Positions 23,461 to 33,137 of a stretch of 35,062 nt of DNA are shown here, piece by piece. The notes under the pieces were generated by a model. It was not told the origin of the DNA, did no database searches, and was given only the letters and a program-made list of their open reading frames with translations. This DNA comes from Candidatus Hydrogenedentota bacterium. Lineage in GTDB: Bacteria > Hydrogenedentota > Hydrogenedentia > Hydrogenedentales > SLHB01. Position numbers and translations under genes: made by a program. The stretch covers positions 1 to 35,062 of the forward strand of contig JADLGB010000044.1 in the NCBI GenBank assembly GCA_020849535.1, read 5' to 3'. Within the stretch, counting starts at the first letter, position 1. Each line of letters begins with the position of its first letter.

Positions 23461-25509
23461 TTGCTCACTGGACGGCGCGTTACTCGGTGGAAAACGGCGA
23501 TGGCCATGGCTTGGTGTCTCGCGGTCCTGGATCAAGCCCAGGCCTCGGCGGGGGCGTTGCGCGTCTCGGGCATGTTCGGCGATCATATGGTGCTGCAGCG
23601 CGGACAGCCCGTGCCTGTCTGGGGTTGGGCGACGCCGGGCATGCGTGTGATCGTATCCCTTGCGGAGCAGGAGCAAGTCTGTACCGCCGATTCCGGCGGT
23701 GCATGGCGCGTGGTGCTTTCGCCTCTATCCGCCGGCGGACCTCATGAACTCGTGGTTTCCTCAGAGGAGACTATTCGCTTCAGTGATGTCCTCGTGGGCG
23801 ATGTCTGGATATGTTCTGGGCAGTCCAACATGGAGATGCACATGCGCCCCGGACCGGATGCCGTCTACAATGCGGAGCAAGAAGTCGCGGGGGCCAACTA
23901 CCCTGGCATCCGGTTGTTCACGGTTCCGCGCACATCGCGCTTTGAACCCCAAACGGACATCCAGACCGAAGGCTGGTCTGTGTGCTCACCTGATAGCGTC
24001 CTCACCTTTTCGGCGGTGGGCTACTTCTTCGGACGCAACCTTCATGAGCATCTGAAAGTCCCCATCGGTCTCATCAATAGCTCGAAAGGCGCTTCCCCCG
24101 CCGAGGCTTGGACAAGCACGGATGCGCTGCGAAGTCTCCCCGAATTCTGGGAAGTTGTCGAAGAGCTTCCAGCCAGGATTGCCCAGTCTCAAGCCATGTT
24201 CCCGGAATACAGCCGCCAAAGCGACTTGTGGAATCGTTTACTGGAAGAGCGGGACGCCGGGCAGGTGGACGGAAAGGCCCTGTGGGCCACCCCGGACTTC
24301 GACGATTCGAGATGGCGCACGATGCCGGTGCCGGAGTTTTGGGAAAACGCAGGCTACCCCGATTTCGACGGTGTGATGTGGTTTCGCAGGGCCGTGGAGT
24401 TACCGCTGGACTGGACAGGCCGTCCTCTGAAACTCGGTCTTTGCACGGTCAATGACATGGACCGTGCCTACATCAATGGAGTCGAGGTCGGGCGCTTTGA
24501 ATCGGCCTCTGGCTGGACGGCTCCGCGCGTGTACGACATTCCCCCGCAGTGTGCAATGCCAGGCCCCAACATGGTGGCCGTGCGCGTCTTTGATGTGGGC
24601 AATAAAGGTGGACTGTGCGGGTCTTCCGATGATTTGTGGATTCGCCGCGCCGACGCCCCTTCCGCCGCGCCGGTTTCATTGGCCGGCGAATGGCGACTGA
24701 ATCCAGGGCTGGACCTCAAGTCGATTCCACCAAAGCCGGCACCGCCACCGCTCCTCGAGTCCAATCACCGGACCCCCGGAGTGCTCTTCAACGCGATGGT
24801 TGCCCCGATGATCCCGTTTGCGGTCAAAGGCGTCATTTGGTACCAAGGGGAATCGAATACCGGACGGGCCGGCGAATACGCTGCGCTCTTTCCTGCGATG
24901 ATTCAGGACTGGCGTTCGCGTTGGGCGCAGGATTCGCTGCCATTTCTCTTCGTTCAATTGGCGAGCATCGGGCAGGGGCCCCCGGAGCCGGTAGACGACA
25001 ACATGTCCCGGCTGCGGGAAGCCCAGACGAAGGCGCTTGCGCTTCCGGATACAGCCATGGTAGTCACCATTGATATCGGCGACCCAGTCAATGGCCATCC
25101 CCGCAACAAGCAAGACGTGGGTCGCCGCCTCGCCGCGGCCGCCCAGCGCGTCGCATATGGTGAGAACCTCGTCGCTTGGGGTCCGTTGTTCAAGGAGTGC
25201 TCCATCGAGGGTGACGCGGTGCGGATCCGTTTTGACAGTACTGGAGGCGGGCTTGTGGCATCGGATGGCCGACCGCTACGTGGCTTTGCCATCTCGGGTG
25301 AGGATCGCATGTTTGTGTGGGCCGATGCGCACATTGAAGGGGACGCAGTTGTGGTTTCCAGTTCGCATGTGATGAAACCAGTCGCGGTGCGTTACGCCTG
25401 GTCCTCTTACCCTGACGCAAATCTGTGCAATGCAGAAGGCTTTCCGGCCTCTCCATTTCGCACGGACTCCTGGCCCCAAAAAGATACCCAGGACCAGCAG
25501 CCGCTATGA
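23461..25509 (+). CDS. Exported sialate O-acetylesterase-like protein (SASA domain)
   Basis: A carbohydrate esterase-like SGNH protein that would remove O-acetyl groups from sugars outside the cytoplasm. I prefer the TTG at 23461, preceded by AGGA at 6 bp, giving a signal peptide (WKTAMAMAWCLAVLDQAQASAG); the ATG at 23500 would shorten it, and the frame also extends to 23413. The nucleophile motif GDVWICSGQSNMEM puts Ser at about 122. GVIWYQGESNTGR and the C-terminal GHPRNKQDVGRRLA, carrying the expected His, complete the catalytic set. Residues about 270-380 look like a jelly-roll sugar-binding insert (PDFDDSRWRTMPVP; WFRRAVELP). It is 19 bp upstream of the hydrolase gene, so they are probably one operon. 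Confidence 0.88.
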   Translation: MLTGRRVTRWKTAMAMAWCLAVLDQAQASAGALRVSGMFGDHMVLQRGQPVPVWGWATPGMRVIVSLAEQEQVCTADSGGAWRVVLSPLSAGGPHELVVSSEETIRFSDVLVGDVWICSGQSNMEMHMRPGPDAVYNAEQEVAGANYPGIRLFTVPRTSRFEPQTDIQTEGWSVCSPDSVLTFSAVGYFFGRNLHEHLKVPIGLINSSKGASPAEAWTSTDALRSLPEFWEVVEELPARIAQSQAMFPEYSRQSDLWNRLLEERDAGQVDGKALWATPDFDDSRWRTMPVPEFWENAGYPDFDGVMWFRRAVELPLDWTGRPLKLGLCTVNDMDRAYINGVEVGRFESASGWTAPRVYDIPPQCAMPGPNMVAVRVFDVGNKGGLCGSSDDLWIRRADAPSAAPVSLAGEWRLNPGLDLKSIPPKPAPPPLLESNHRTPGVLFNAMVAPMIPFAVKGVIWYQGESNTGRAGEYAALFPAMIQDWRSRWAQDSLPFLFVQLASIGQGPPEPVDDNMSRLREAQTKALALPDTAMVVTIDIGDPVNGHPRNKQDVGRRLAAAAQRVAYGENLVAWGPLFKECSIEGDAVRIRFDSTGGGLVASDGRPLRGFAISGEDRMFVWADAHIEGDAVVVSSSHVMKPVAVRYAWSSYPDANLCNAEGFPASPFRTDSWPQKDTQDQQPL

Positions 25510-25528
25510 ACGACATGGGGGACTTTCA

Positions 25529-27901
25529 GTGAGCAATCTGATGGGCAACGCGTGTTTTCGGCAATTCCTTCCGATCCTGACCTGCTTCGCATGGGCGTTC
25601 CCGGCACACGCAGCAGATGGCAATTCCGGCATGTCACTGATTCGTGCTGCAGACACCGCTGCGGAGACGCGGGCTGTGTTTGCCAACGTAGCAATGCTTC
25701 AAAAGGTGGAGCGTGCGGGGGCTCCGGCGTGGACCATTGATCGCGACAAGGACCCTTACAAGAAGGTCGAATGGCAAGTGCGGTTCACCGAGGTGTTTCC
25801 CGCGCATTGGGAGCGCCTCATCTTGCGCATTGATTTCTACGACGAGGGCGCGGGCGTCATCCAACCCCAGCTACTGGCCAATGACTTGTACGAAGGCACG
25901 TGGGCGGAACCATCCCGTCAGGTATCCTACACGCGGCTCAACACAGGTAGGGAGCGCAGTGCGTACTTTGAGTTACCCATCAAGCCCCTCGACTGGCTTA
26001 AGACCGCCAACGTTCACCTCCGCGTTGCCGGGCTCCAGTTTCTCCGGTCGATAACGGCATATGAATCACTAAACGAAACACAGTGGCAAGAAGCGGCAGA
26101 CTCCGTGCCCGTGACTGTCTCCCCCATTGTTCACTTGAAGCGTCCTCTTGAACTCACCTGCACAGTGGGCATCCCGGACGTGGGCAATCCGCCGTCTCTT
26201 CAGACTGCCCTGGACAACATCCGCGAGTATGCGCCTCTTGCGAAACTGCTAGGCTTCACCTCAATCGAGTGTTTTGTACGGTGGGATCTGATTGAACCGC
26301 GTCCTGGCGAATTCGATTTCACGCATTACGATACGCTTGTGAACGCAATACGGCGCTATGATCTGAAGTGGTATCCACTATTGGTCGTCACCTCCGGCTA
26401 CTCGCTGCCTGCGTGGTACTTCGAGAGCGCCGAGAACACCAGCTTGGTGTGTCTTGAGCACGGCGAGTCGTGCCATGTCCCCAGCATCTGGAATCCCGCG
26501 AACGAGAAGCACGTGGTGCGCGTCCTGCAAGCTTTTGGGAAGCACTACGAGCCGTCCGGCATCCTGGAGGCGGTGCGGTTGGGACCCAGCGGAAACTTCG
26601 GCGAGGCGCAGTTTCCCGCTGGTGCTGGAAGCGCCCTGGGATTTCAAGGCAAGCCCATGCACGCTCACATCGGCTGGTGGGCTGGAGACTCGCTCGCGGC
26701 AGAGGATTTCCGGCGTTTCATCACCAAGCGTTACCAGAAGGTTGACGCTCTGAACGCGGCGTGGGACACGGCGTTCAAGTCCTTCGACGCCGTAGCTCCC
26801 CAATTGCCCGAAACCTATCGAACACCCCGGGGCCGCTACGACATGACCGAATGGTACACGGGGTCAATGACACGATGGTGCGACTTCTGGGCCAAGACCG
26901 CGCGCGAAGCCCTGCCGCTCACGCGCATTTACCAGTCCTCGGGTGGCTGGGGGTTTCGCGAGGCCGGCACGGACTTCTCGGCGCAAGCCAGCATCATGCG
27001 CGCGATTCAAGGCGGCATCCGCCTGACAAACGAGACCGACAGCTTCGAGCAGAATGTTTACGCCACGCGGCTTGCGGCAACCGCGGCCCGGCATTACGGA
27101 ATCGGCCTGGGCTACGAGCCTGCGGGCTTCCACAGCGCGCGCGGTGTCGTGGCGCGCTTCTTCTCCTGTGCCTCCACGAACGCCACGAATCTCTACACCC
27201 GCCACTCCGTCCTGTTCACGCATCCCTATTCCGTTGAGAAGTGGCTGGAGAACATACACGTACTAGACTGTCGGGCCAACCCGATTGTGGATGTTGCAGT
27301 CTATTACCCCGAGACGGCCAGTCAGCTCGACGATGGCGCGTTCCGCTATTTGTATGGTTGGGGATTCAATCCGCGTGCCGCGGAAATCCGCAGGCGAATC
27401 GATGTGGACTACTTGGATGAGCGGCTTATTCGCGACGGATTCCTCGACCGCTATGCCGCTCTCGTCTTCTGCTGGGGCAATGTGATCCCCGAAGATGTCC
27501 TTCAGCGAGTGGACCAGTGGCTCCGTGCGGGAGGCACCGCCATTTTCCCGTCTTTCCCACGCGGCGACTACGTCACCCTGGACAAAAACGCGACAATCTT
27601 CCGCGCGTGGGAGCGGGGAGACACGGGCAAAGGGTCCATGCGCCGCTTCGTGGGCGACATGGAGCCTCTCACACGGTACGGCGATTTTGTGGAGAGCACC
27701 CTGAAGGATCTTCCCAGCCTGCACCCATGGACGAGGAAGATACTTTCTTTTGAGCATCCTCCGCAGGTGTTCTTCAGTATTCTCGAAGATGGAACACTCC
27801 TGACACTCAACTACGGAGATACTCCCGCGGCCGTTCAATGCGAGGGCAAGGTAATCGCTACGCTGGCCCCATACGCGATCGGCGTTGAGCAAATGGACTG
27901 A
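25529..27901 (+). CDS. Exported GH42/GH14-like glycoside hydrolase
   Basis: I chose the GTG at 25529, preceded by GGGGGA at 6 bp, which gives a signal peptide (MGNACFRQFLPILTCFAWAFPAHA). About 790 residues. Residues about 55-210 are a beta-sandwich region. The central TIM barrel has IECFVRWDLIEPRPGEFDF (beta-galactosidase-like start), LGPSGNFGEAQFP (resembling the acid/base Glu region of GH14/GH42) and TNETDSFEQNVYA. The C-terminal part has a Rossmann-like trimerisation-type domain (LVFCWGNVIPEDVLQRVDQWLRAGG) as in GH42 beta-galactosidases. The substrate is unassigned; it follows the acetylesterase by 19 bp, suggesting an acetylated glycan. Confidence 0.8.
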   Translation: MSNLMGNACFRQFLPILTCFAWAFPAHAADGNSGMSLIRAADTAAETRAVFANVAMLQKVERAGAPAWTIDRDKDPYKKVEWQVRFTEVFPAHWERLILRIDFYDEGAGVIQPQLLANDLYEGTWAEPSRQVSYTRLNTGRERSAYFELPIKPLDWLKTANVHLRVAGLQFLRSITAYESLNETQWQEAADSVPVTVSPIVHLKRPLELTCTVGIPDVGNPPSLQTALDNIREYAPLAKLLGFTSIECFVRWDLIEPRPGEFDFTHYDTLVNAIRRYDLKWYPLLVVTSGYSLPAWYFESAENTSLVCLEHGESCHVPSIWNPANEKHVVRVLQAFGKHYEPSGILEAVRLGPSGNFGEAQFPAGAGSALGFQGKPMHAHIGWWAGDSLAAEDFRRFITKRYQKVDALNAAWDTAFKSFDAVAPQLPETYRTPRGRYDMTEWYTGSMTRWCDFWAKTAREALPLTRIYQSSGGWGFREAGTDFSAQASIMRAIQGGIRLTNETDSFEQNVYATRLAATAARHYGIGLGYEPAGFHSARGVVARFFSCASTNATNLYTRHSVLFTHPYSVEKWLENIHVLDCRANPIVDVAVYYPETASQLDDGAFRYLYGWGFNPRAAEIRRRIDVDYLDERLIRDGFLDRYAALVFCWGNVIPEDVLQRVDQWLRAGGTAIFPSFPRGDYVTLDKNATIFRAWERGDTGKGSMRRFVGDMEPLTRYGDFVESTLKDLPSLHPWTRKILSFEHPPQVFFSILEDGTLLTLNYGDTPAAVQCEGKVIATLAPYAIGVEQMD

Positions 27902-27930
27902 TGTGAACCATGATCGACCGCATATGATGC

Positions 27931-27997
27931 CCACAGCGCTGGAATATGCACGAATCCGGGGCAAGGGGACTTCCTACCCCGGATTCGTGCGCTGTGG
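27931..27997. terminator. Long hairpin between convergent genes, likely bidirectional terminator
   Basis: An inner perfect stem of 14 bp (GCACGAATCCGGGG at 27948-27961 with its complement at 27977-27990), and an outer stem CCACAGCGC/GCGCTGTGG (27931-27939, 27989-27997) that shares two bases with the inner arm. It separates the hydrolase and RIC gene ends. No T tract is visible. Confidence 0.55.
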
Positions 27998-28048
27998 ACA
28001 AGTACACGGTAGCTGCTTCGCGCGAAGTCTGACGGACGACTGTACGCC

Positions 28049-28768
28049 CTAAAAGGCTGTGAGCTGCATCTCCCGCTCTTTCGCGCGGGGGAATAGTACG
28101 TTGTTTTCCTTATGCACATGCTGATGCATGTCCAGTTCCAACTCGTGCAATCCGTCGAGCAGGGCGCGGTAGGTGTTGCAGGCCCATTCCGGCGGCGTGT
28201 AGCCGTCGGTCAGGCTGCGCATGCGCTCCAGGGCTTCCCCGGCTCCGTCGTGCTCGGCCTCCATGCAGTGAATTGGATTCGCGACGCTGCCAAACGGGAG
28301 GGATGGCAGCGTTTCCGCCGCTTCCAGGGCGCGAATCGCAGGAAAGAGCACGTGTCCCTCTTTCGCCATGTGCGACTCCAGCTCGTGCATGAAGACGCCG
28401 AAGGTCGCGCTCAACATTAACAAACGTTGGTCCTTATCGCCGTGGACCTTTGCGACGCGCTGCGCCATCTTGGCAAGGCGTGGCAACTCGTTCCTCAAGT
28501 ACGCGTGGTGCGTGGACTCGATGTGGACCGCCAACTGGGACAACGTCATTTGCGCCGGCGTTGGACCTGTATCGAGCAATGCTTCCGCTTCCCGTTCCAG
28601 GCGCTCCAGAATCATCGCGGGGTCCAGTCCCTTTTTCGCACAGACCTCACTGAGCGGCTTCTTGCCGCCGCAGCAATAGTCGATACCCAACTGCTCGAAG
28701 ATTCGCGAACGGCTCGGCCGTTCCGCGACCAGTTCGCCGATCGTAACTTCCGGTGATATGGTTGTCAT
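28049..28768 (-). CDS. Iron-sulfur cluster repair protein RIC/ScdA/YtfE type
   Basis: A 239-residue di-iron protein that repairs Fe-S centres damaged by NO or oxidants, in the cytoplasm. The ATG at 28768 follows AGGAG; a longer frame to 29335 is antisense noise. The N-terminal DUF542 domain carries GIDYCCGGKKPLSEVC (Cys32, Cys33). The hemerythrin-like domain provides the His/Glu ligands: HIESTHHAYL, FMHELESHMAKEGHVLFP, CMEAEHDGAG and MHQHVHKENNVLFP. It lies 11 bp after the NO reductase stop, so it is most likely in the same transcript. Confidence 0.93.
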   Translation of the reverse strand: MTTISPEVTIGELVAERPSRSRIFEQLGIDYCCGGKKPLSEVCAKKGLDPAMILERLEREAEALLDTGPTPAQMTLSQLAVHIESTHHAYLRNELPRLAKMAQRVAKVHGDKDQRLLMLSATFGVFMHELESHMAKEGHVLFPAIRALEAAETLPSLPFGSVANPIHCMEAEHDGAGEALERMRSLTDGYTPPEWACNTYRALLDGLHELELDMHQHVHKENNVLFPRAKEREMQLTAF

Positions 28769-28779
28769 CGCAATAACTC

Positions 28780-31092
28780 CTATCGTTCCGAAGGGGCCTC
28801 GGTGAGGCGCCCCTTGGTTGTTTCCGGTTGCATCGCCGGATCGATTTCGCTGGTTACCGACCAACCCGTCTTGAGTCCCAGCACAAACCAGCCGAGCGCG
28901 ACCACGCCGATGGCGAAGATCGTGTCGCCGATCACGCGCATCCAGCGCAGCGTGTCCATCAGACCCGTGCCCATGAACTCGGCGGAGCGCGCGTACCACA
29001 TGCCTTCGTTCACGCTCGCCCACGCCTGCATGAGGCCGCGCGGCAGATCGCTCAACAGCACCATCAGCGCGAGGCCGATGTTGATCGACCAGAACGCGAA
29101 GGACAGGGTCGAGGTTTTCCACACGTTGCGCGCGGCGAGTCCTTTCAGGCAGAACAAGGTCAGGCCGATGCCCAGCATGCCGTACACGCCGAAGAGCGCG
29201 GTATGACCGTGCACGGGCGTCGTATTGAGCCCCTGCATGTAGTAGAGCGCGATCGGCGGGTTGATGAGGAATCCGAAGATGCCCGCGCCGACCAGGTTCC
29301 AAAACGCGACCGCGACGAAGCAGTAGATGGGCCACTTGTATGCCGAGACCCAGTTCTTCGCTTTGCTCAAGGTCAGGTTCTCATACGCCTCGAACCCGAT
29401 CAGCACCAGGGGCACCACTTCCAGCGCGCTGAACACCGAGCCCAGCGCCAGCACCGCCGTCGGCGTGCCGGTGAAGTAGAGGTGATGGAAGGTGCCGATG
29501 ATCCCGCCCGCGAGGAAGATGCTCGTGGCGAACAGCACTGCGCCGGTCGCCGTGGACGTCTTCAACAGGCCCATGCGCGTGAACAGGAACGCGATGACCA
29601 CCGTGGCGAACACTTCAAAGAAGCCTTCCACCCACAGATGGACCACCCACCAGCGCCAGTACTCGGCGATTGCGAGATGCGTGTGTTGTCCCCAGGTGAG
29701 ACCCGCGCCGTAGAAGACCGCGATCGCGAGACTCGAGATGAAGAACAGCGTGAGCAGGTGCCGGTTCGGACCCGGTTGCCGCAGCGCGGGCCACAGTGCG
29801 CGGCCCATTAACGCGAGCCAGATAAACAAGCCTGCAAAGAGGAATATCTGCCAAAAGCGCCCGAGATCGACGTATTCATAGCCTTGGTGTCCGAACCAGA
29901 AATTCGCGGTAAGCCCCATCTTCTGCCGGGTGCCGTACCACGTGCCGAACATTGACCCCACGACGATCACCAGCAGCGCAACGAACAACACGTTCACGCC
30001 CAACCGCTGGAACTTCGGTTCATGGCCCGAAACGGCCGGCGCGATAAACAGGCCCGTGGCCAGCCATGCCGTGGCAATCCAGAAGATCGCGAGTTGCGTG
30101 TGCCACGTGCGCGTGACCGCATACGGCAGAATTTCCGCGAGTGGAATGCCGTAGAATCCTGAACCCTCCACGCCGTAGTGCGCTGTCACCGCGCCCATTC
30201 CCACCTGCACGAGAATCAGCGAGACCACGACCCAGAAGTACTTCAAAGTCGCCTTCATCGAAGGCGTGGGATTGAGCGCGAGCAGCGGGTCTACCGCGGG
30301 AGGCTCTATATCATCGTTTTCGTTGTGTTTCAGAATGGCGTAGTACCATGCCAACGCGCCCACGCCCGCCAGCAACAACACGAAACTCACGACCGACCAC
30401 ACGACGTTGGCCCCCGTTGGCACGTTGTCAATCAAGGGTTCCGGCGGCCAGTTTTGGGTATATGTGTAAGCTTCGTTGGGACGATTCGTGCCGCACGCCC
30501 AGGCCGTCCAGAAGTAGAAGGCATTCAAGTTGGCGCGCCGCTCGGGGTCTGGCATTACGTTATTGGGAATGGCATATGCCTCGCGGAGTTCCGACAACTC
30601 CGGGTCGCCGCTGAAGAGCTTCTCGTAGTGTTCGCTCACTGCGGCGATGGCCTGGGCGCGAGTGGGGGAGACGATTATCGAGTTGCTCGCGGCGTCGTAG
30701 GTATTGGTACGCAACTCCTGCTTGAGCCGCGCCTTCAATGCCGCCGCCTTTTCAGCATCGAGTGAAGCATAGTCTTCCGCGCCGTAGTCCGTCTTTGCCC
30801 AATGGTTCAGCAGCCACTCGCCCTCGCGGTGCAACCAGTCCGCCGACCAATCCGGCGCCACGTAGGAACCGTGACCCCAGATCGTGCCCATCTCCTGTCC
30901 GCCCGCGGATTGCCAAGCGTTCTGCCCGTTACGAATATTGTCGCCCGTGAAGATGACCGTGCCGTCCGCTGTCTTCACCGAGTCTGGAATCGGCGGGATT
31001 TTCCGGTAGATATCCCGGCCGAAGTACAGCAACACCGCAAATGACGCGATGATGACGGTGGCGAGTGCCACCCATAACCTACGGTAATTCAT
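28780..31092 (-). CDS. norZ: Quinol-dependent nitric oxide reductase (qNor)
   Basis: It reduces 2 NO to N2O at a heme b3/non-heme iron centre in the inner membrane, using quinol. 770 residues, matching single-subunit qNor. The N-terminal extracytoplasmic extension (about 30-220) includes GQNAWQSAGGQEMGTIWGHGSYVAPDW, typical of qNor. The catalytic core carries TWHTQ (His331), HLWVEGFFEVF (His485, Glu489, Glu493), FHHLYFTG (His536, His537) and PVHGHTALFG (His628, His630). Many transmembrane segments are evident. The start follows GGGAGGAG. The upstream 169-bp gap (31093-31261) contains a candidate regulator site. Part of the NO-defence cluster. Confidence 0.95.
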   Translation of the reverse strand: MNYRRLWVALATVIIASFAVLLYFGRDIYRKIPPIPDSVKTADGTVIFTGDNIRNGQNAWQSAGGQEMGTIWGHGSYVAPDWSADWLHREGEWLLNHWAKTDYGAEDYASLDAEKAAALKARLKQELRTNTYDAASNSIIVSPTRAQAIAAVSEHYEKLFSGDPELSELREAYAIPNNVMPDPERRANLNAFYFWTAWACGTNRPNEAYTYTQNWPPEPLIDNVPTGANVVWSVVSFVLLLAGVGALAWYYAILKHNENDDIEPPAVDPLLALNPTPSMKATLKYFWVVVSLILVQVGMGAVTAHYGVEGSGFYGIPLAEILPYAVTRTWHTQLAIFWIATAWLATGLFIAPAVSGHEPKFQRLGVNVLFVALLVIVVGSMFGTWYGTRQKMGLTANFWFGHQGYEYVDLGRFWQIFLFAGLFIWLALMGRALWPALRQPGPNRHLLTLFFISSLAIAVFYGAGLTWGQHTHLAIAEYWRWWVVHLWVEGFFEVFATVVIAFLFTRMGLLKTSTATGAVLFATSIFLAGGIIGTFHHLYFTGTPTAVLALGSVFSALEVVPLVLIGFEAYENLTLSKAKNWVSAYKWPIYCFVAVAFWNLVGAGIFGFLINPPIALYYMQGLNTTPVHGHTALFGVYGMLGIGLTLFCLKGLAARNVWKTSTLSFAFWSINIGLALMVLLSDLPRGLMQAWASVNEGMWYARSAEFMGTGLMDTLRWMRVIGDTIFAIGVVALGWFVLGLKTGWSVTSEIDPAMQPETTKGRLTEAPSER

Positions 31093-31206
31093 TCGTGACT
31101 CCTCCCTCTGTCTACACTGCGCATATGGGTAACCATGGCTGGCATTAGTGGCTCCGAAACCCGCGGCCCCAAGGTCCCCTGCGCAAACACTCTAATCAGG
31201 TAAACG

Positions 31207-31219
31207 GAATACATGTTTA
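31207..31219. promoter_or_regulatory. Candidate NO-regulator site upstream of the NO reductase
   Basis: GAATACATGTTTA shares an ACATG-centred core with sequences at 33138-33152 and 33625-33634, in front of the other cluster genes. It lies in the 169-bp gap ahead of the NO reductase start. Inference from comparison within the cluster. Confidence 0.3.
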
Positions 31220-31261
31220 GTTTGATTCCTGACCTGCAGTTCTTTTTTGAAAAGCGGTCTT

Positions 31262-33121
31262 CTATGCCGGGTCGGTGGTCAAGCTGCTGGAATGTAGTGA
31301 AGCGTCCGCACGCGCCCTTTGACGAATCGCGTTCAACGCGGTGAGAAGTAGCGCCAGGTCGGCGCCGTGCATCCCTGCTGCGCGCTCGACCGTCACGGTC
31401 GCGGCCATAGTCCGCCGCAGGACAGGATTGGCCAACGGTTTGAATCCGAATGCCAGGAAAGTCTCCAGAGTCTCGGGGTAGATGCGAAGCACGTCTGCCA
31501 CAATGGACTGCGCGGTGATGGGCTGTCCGGCCCCGAGGGTGGCCCGCTTCGGTGAGATCTCTTGGATGCGGCCATTCATGATACCCCAGAGGTGAATCCC
31601 CCAGACCGTCAGGCCCGAGACTTCGAGGATGCCGCTCACGCCGGTGATGGGGAACGCGATATTCGTGAAGTCAGTAAGCGTCTGAAAGCCAACCCGCATG
31701 GCACAGCCGGTGTTGATGAGCACAAAGGGAAGCCAAAGGCGGTTCAGGCCGTTGCTGTCGATACCCTTCAAGGTGGGGACAATTCGCGCCGCGACCCCCA
31801 CAATCATCAGGCTGACGAAGCCGACGGTGATCGCGTGGCGAATCGCTCCATAGTACGCGTGGGAGAATCCGATTTGCGCCGCTTCGCTGTCCGGCGCGAA
31901 CGCGCGCAGCAGTCCGAACTGGTAAAGCGGTAGCGCCACCAGCATGGCCAGCGACAAGAAGAGCCAGCCATACGCCGTGCGCAGGTACTTCAGGCTGCGG
32001 TTTGGCTCCGGCGCGGGACGGTAGATGTGCCAGCCCCACACGAGCGCGGCCACCGTCGCCGCGAGCACGATCACGGACCCGTACCACAACGTCGTCCACG
32101 CGTGGCCTAACGTCCGCATGAGCACAAACCCAACGCTCTCGCCAATCACGGCCGCGTTGAGCAGAACCAGGGCAGCGATGCTGGTGCGCCGGTTCGGTTC
32201 GGTGAATCCATAGAGGTTGTGGAACATCCTCAGGCTCACGCCCAGGATGATGAGCAACGCGAAGCCGTGGATTTGGATGTCACGCAGCGGCGCCTGCCAC
32301 GTGGAGACGAGCCCCAGCAGCGCGTCGCGGTCGGGTGCGGCGGCGGTGGCGGCGAAGTACACGGTCTCGTAGACCGCCTGCGTGAAGAACCAACCCAGCG
32401 CGCAGAGGATGTAGTACTCGTAGAACGCGAACGGCTGACCGGTGCTGCGCAATGTCTTCCAGATGATCCCGATGAACAAACCAATGGCTACAATTTCCAG
32501 CACCGAGCCCGCCACGCCCGCGCCCGCGGTCCATGGCGCGTAGGGGAGAAGCGCCTGGCTGGTCGAGCGGATGACGATACCTGTCAACAGGAGCCAGAGC
32601 GTGGTGAGCGCCACACGGGGATGCGCCAGCGACGTGTGCTTGAACCGGGGGAACGCCTGGTAGGCGAATCCCATCACGAAAAGCCCTACCCACCCGAAGA
32701 TCTGCGCGTGGCCATGGGCGTTCACCTCGTGAATCCCCACCGCTGTGAACGAGCCCGACAGCGCGATGCGGATCAAGAGGAAGGCGCCCCATACCGCCCC
32801 CAATGTCAGTGCCACCGCGATGCCTGCCTTGAAGAAGGGCTGATAGATGGCGTCCGCAACGGGGTCCGTCTCTGCTTGCACGGTCTGCTCCGCCTGGTTC
32901 CCCTGCTCGAGGTTTGCGCGAATCTCACCCATCAACTGCTGCAAAGGCACTCCGTGCGCCCGGGCAAAGAAGGCCAGCGATTCCATGGGACCGTGCTCGC
33001 CGCCGCACCCGCGCAACCCGTAGCGGTCGAGTACCGGCCGGACTTGCGGTGCAGCCTGCAAGAGATCCGGCAGCATGGTTTCTTCACTCAACGAGTCGAG
33101 CACCTTCCCCGCGGTATCCAT
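31262..33121 (-). CDS. NnrS-family membrane protein with DUF542/DUF1858-like domains at both ends
   Basis: NnrS is a heme/copper membrane protein linked to NO tolerance. I chose the ATG at 33121, preceded by AAGGAG; an upstream ATG at 33145 lies ahead of the ribosome binding site. 619 residues. Residues about 15-75 resemble DUF542/DUF1858 (LLQAAPQVRPVLDRYGLRGCGGEHGPMESLA), with one CGG motif. Residues about 95-500 form the NnrS core of about twelve hydrophobic segments, with HAQIFGW, HGFALLIILGVSLRMF and HAITVGFVSLM, where His ligands are expected. Residues about 520-590 are a second DUF1858-like domain (ADVLRIYPETLETFLAFGFKPL) without cysteines. It lies between the Rrf2 and NO reductase genes in the same direction. 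Confidence 0.9.
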   Translation of the reverse strand: MDTAGKVLDSLSEETMLPDLLQAAPQVRPVLDRYGLRGCGGEHGPMESLAFFARAHGVPLQQLMGEIRANLEQGNQAEQTVQAETDPVADAIYQPFFKAGIAVALTLGAVWGAFLLIRIALSGSFTAVGIHEVNAHGHAQIFGWVGLFVMGFAYQAFPRFKHTSLAHPRVALTTLWLLLTGIVIRSTSQALLPYAPWTAGAGVAGSVLEIVAIGLFIGIIWKTLRSTGQPFAFYEYYILCALGWFFTQAVYETVYFAATAAAPDRDALLGLVSTWQAPLRDIQIHGFALLIILGVSLRMFHNLYGFTEPNRRTSIAALVLLNAAVIGESVGFVLMRTLGHAWTTLWYGSVIVLAATVAALVWGWHIYRPAPEPNRSLKYLRTAYGWLFLSLAMLVALPLYQFGLLRAFAPDSEAAQIGFSHAYYGAIRHAITVGFVSLMIVGVAARIVPTLKGIDSNGLNRLWLPFVLINTGCAMRVGFQTLTDFTNIAFPITGVSGILEVSGLTVWGIHLWGIMNGRIQEISPKRATLGAGQPITAQSIVADVLRIYPETLETFLAFGFKPLANPVLRRTMAATVTVERAAGMHGADLALLLTALNAIRQRARADASLHSSSLTTDPA

Positions 33122-33137
33122 CTTCAAATCTCCTTCT

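Noticed and set aside
28769..29335. N-terminal extension of the RIC protein
   Set aside because: It is read out of frame over the NO reductase gene; the ATG at 28768 restores the DUF542 start.
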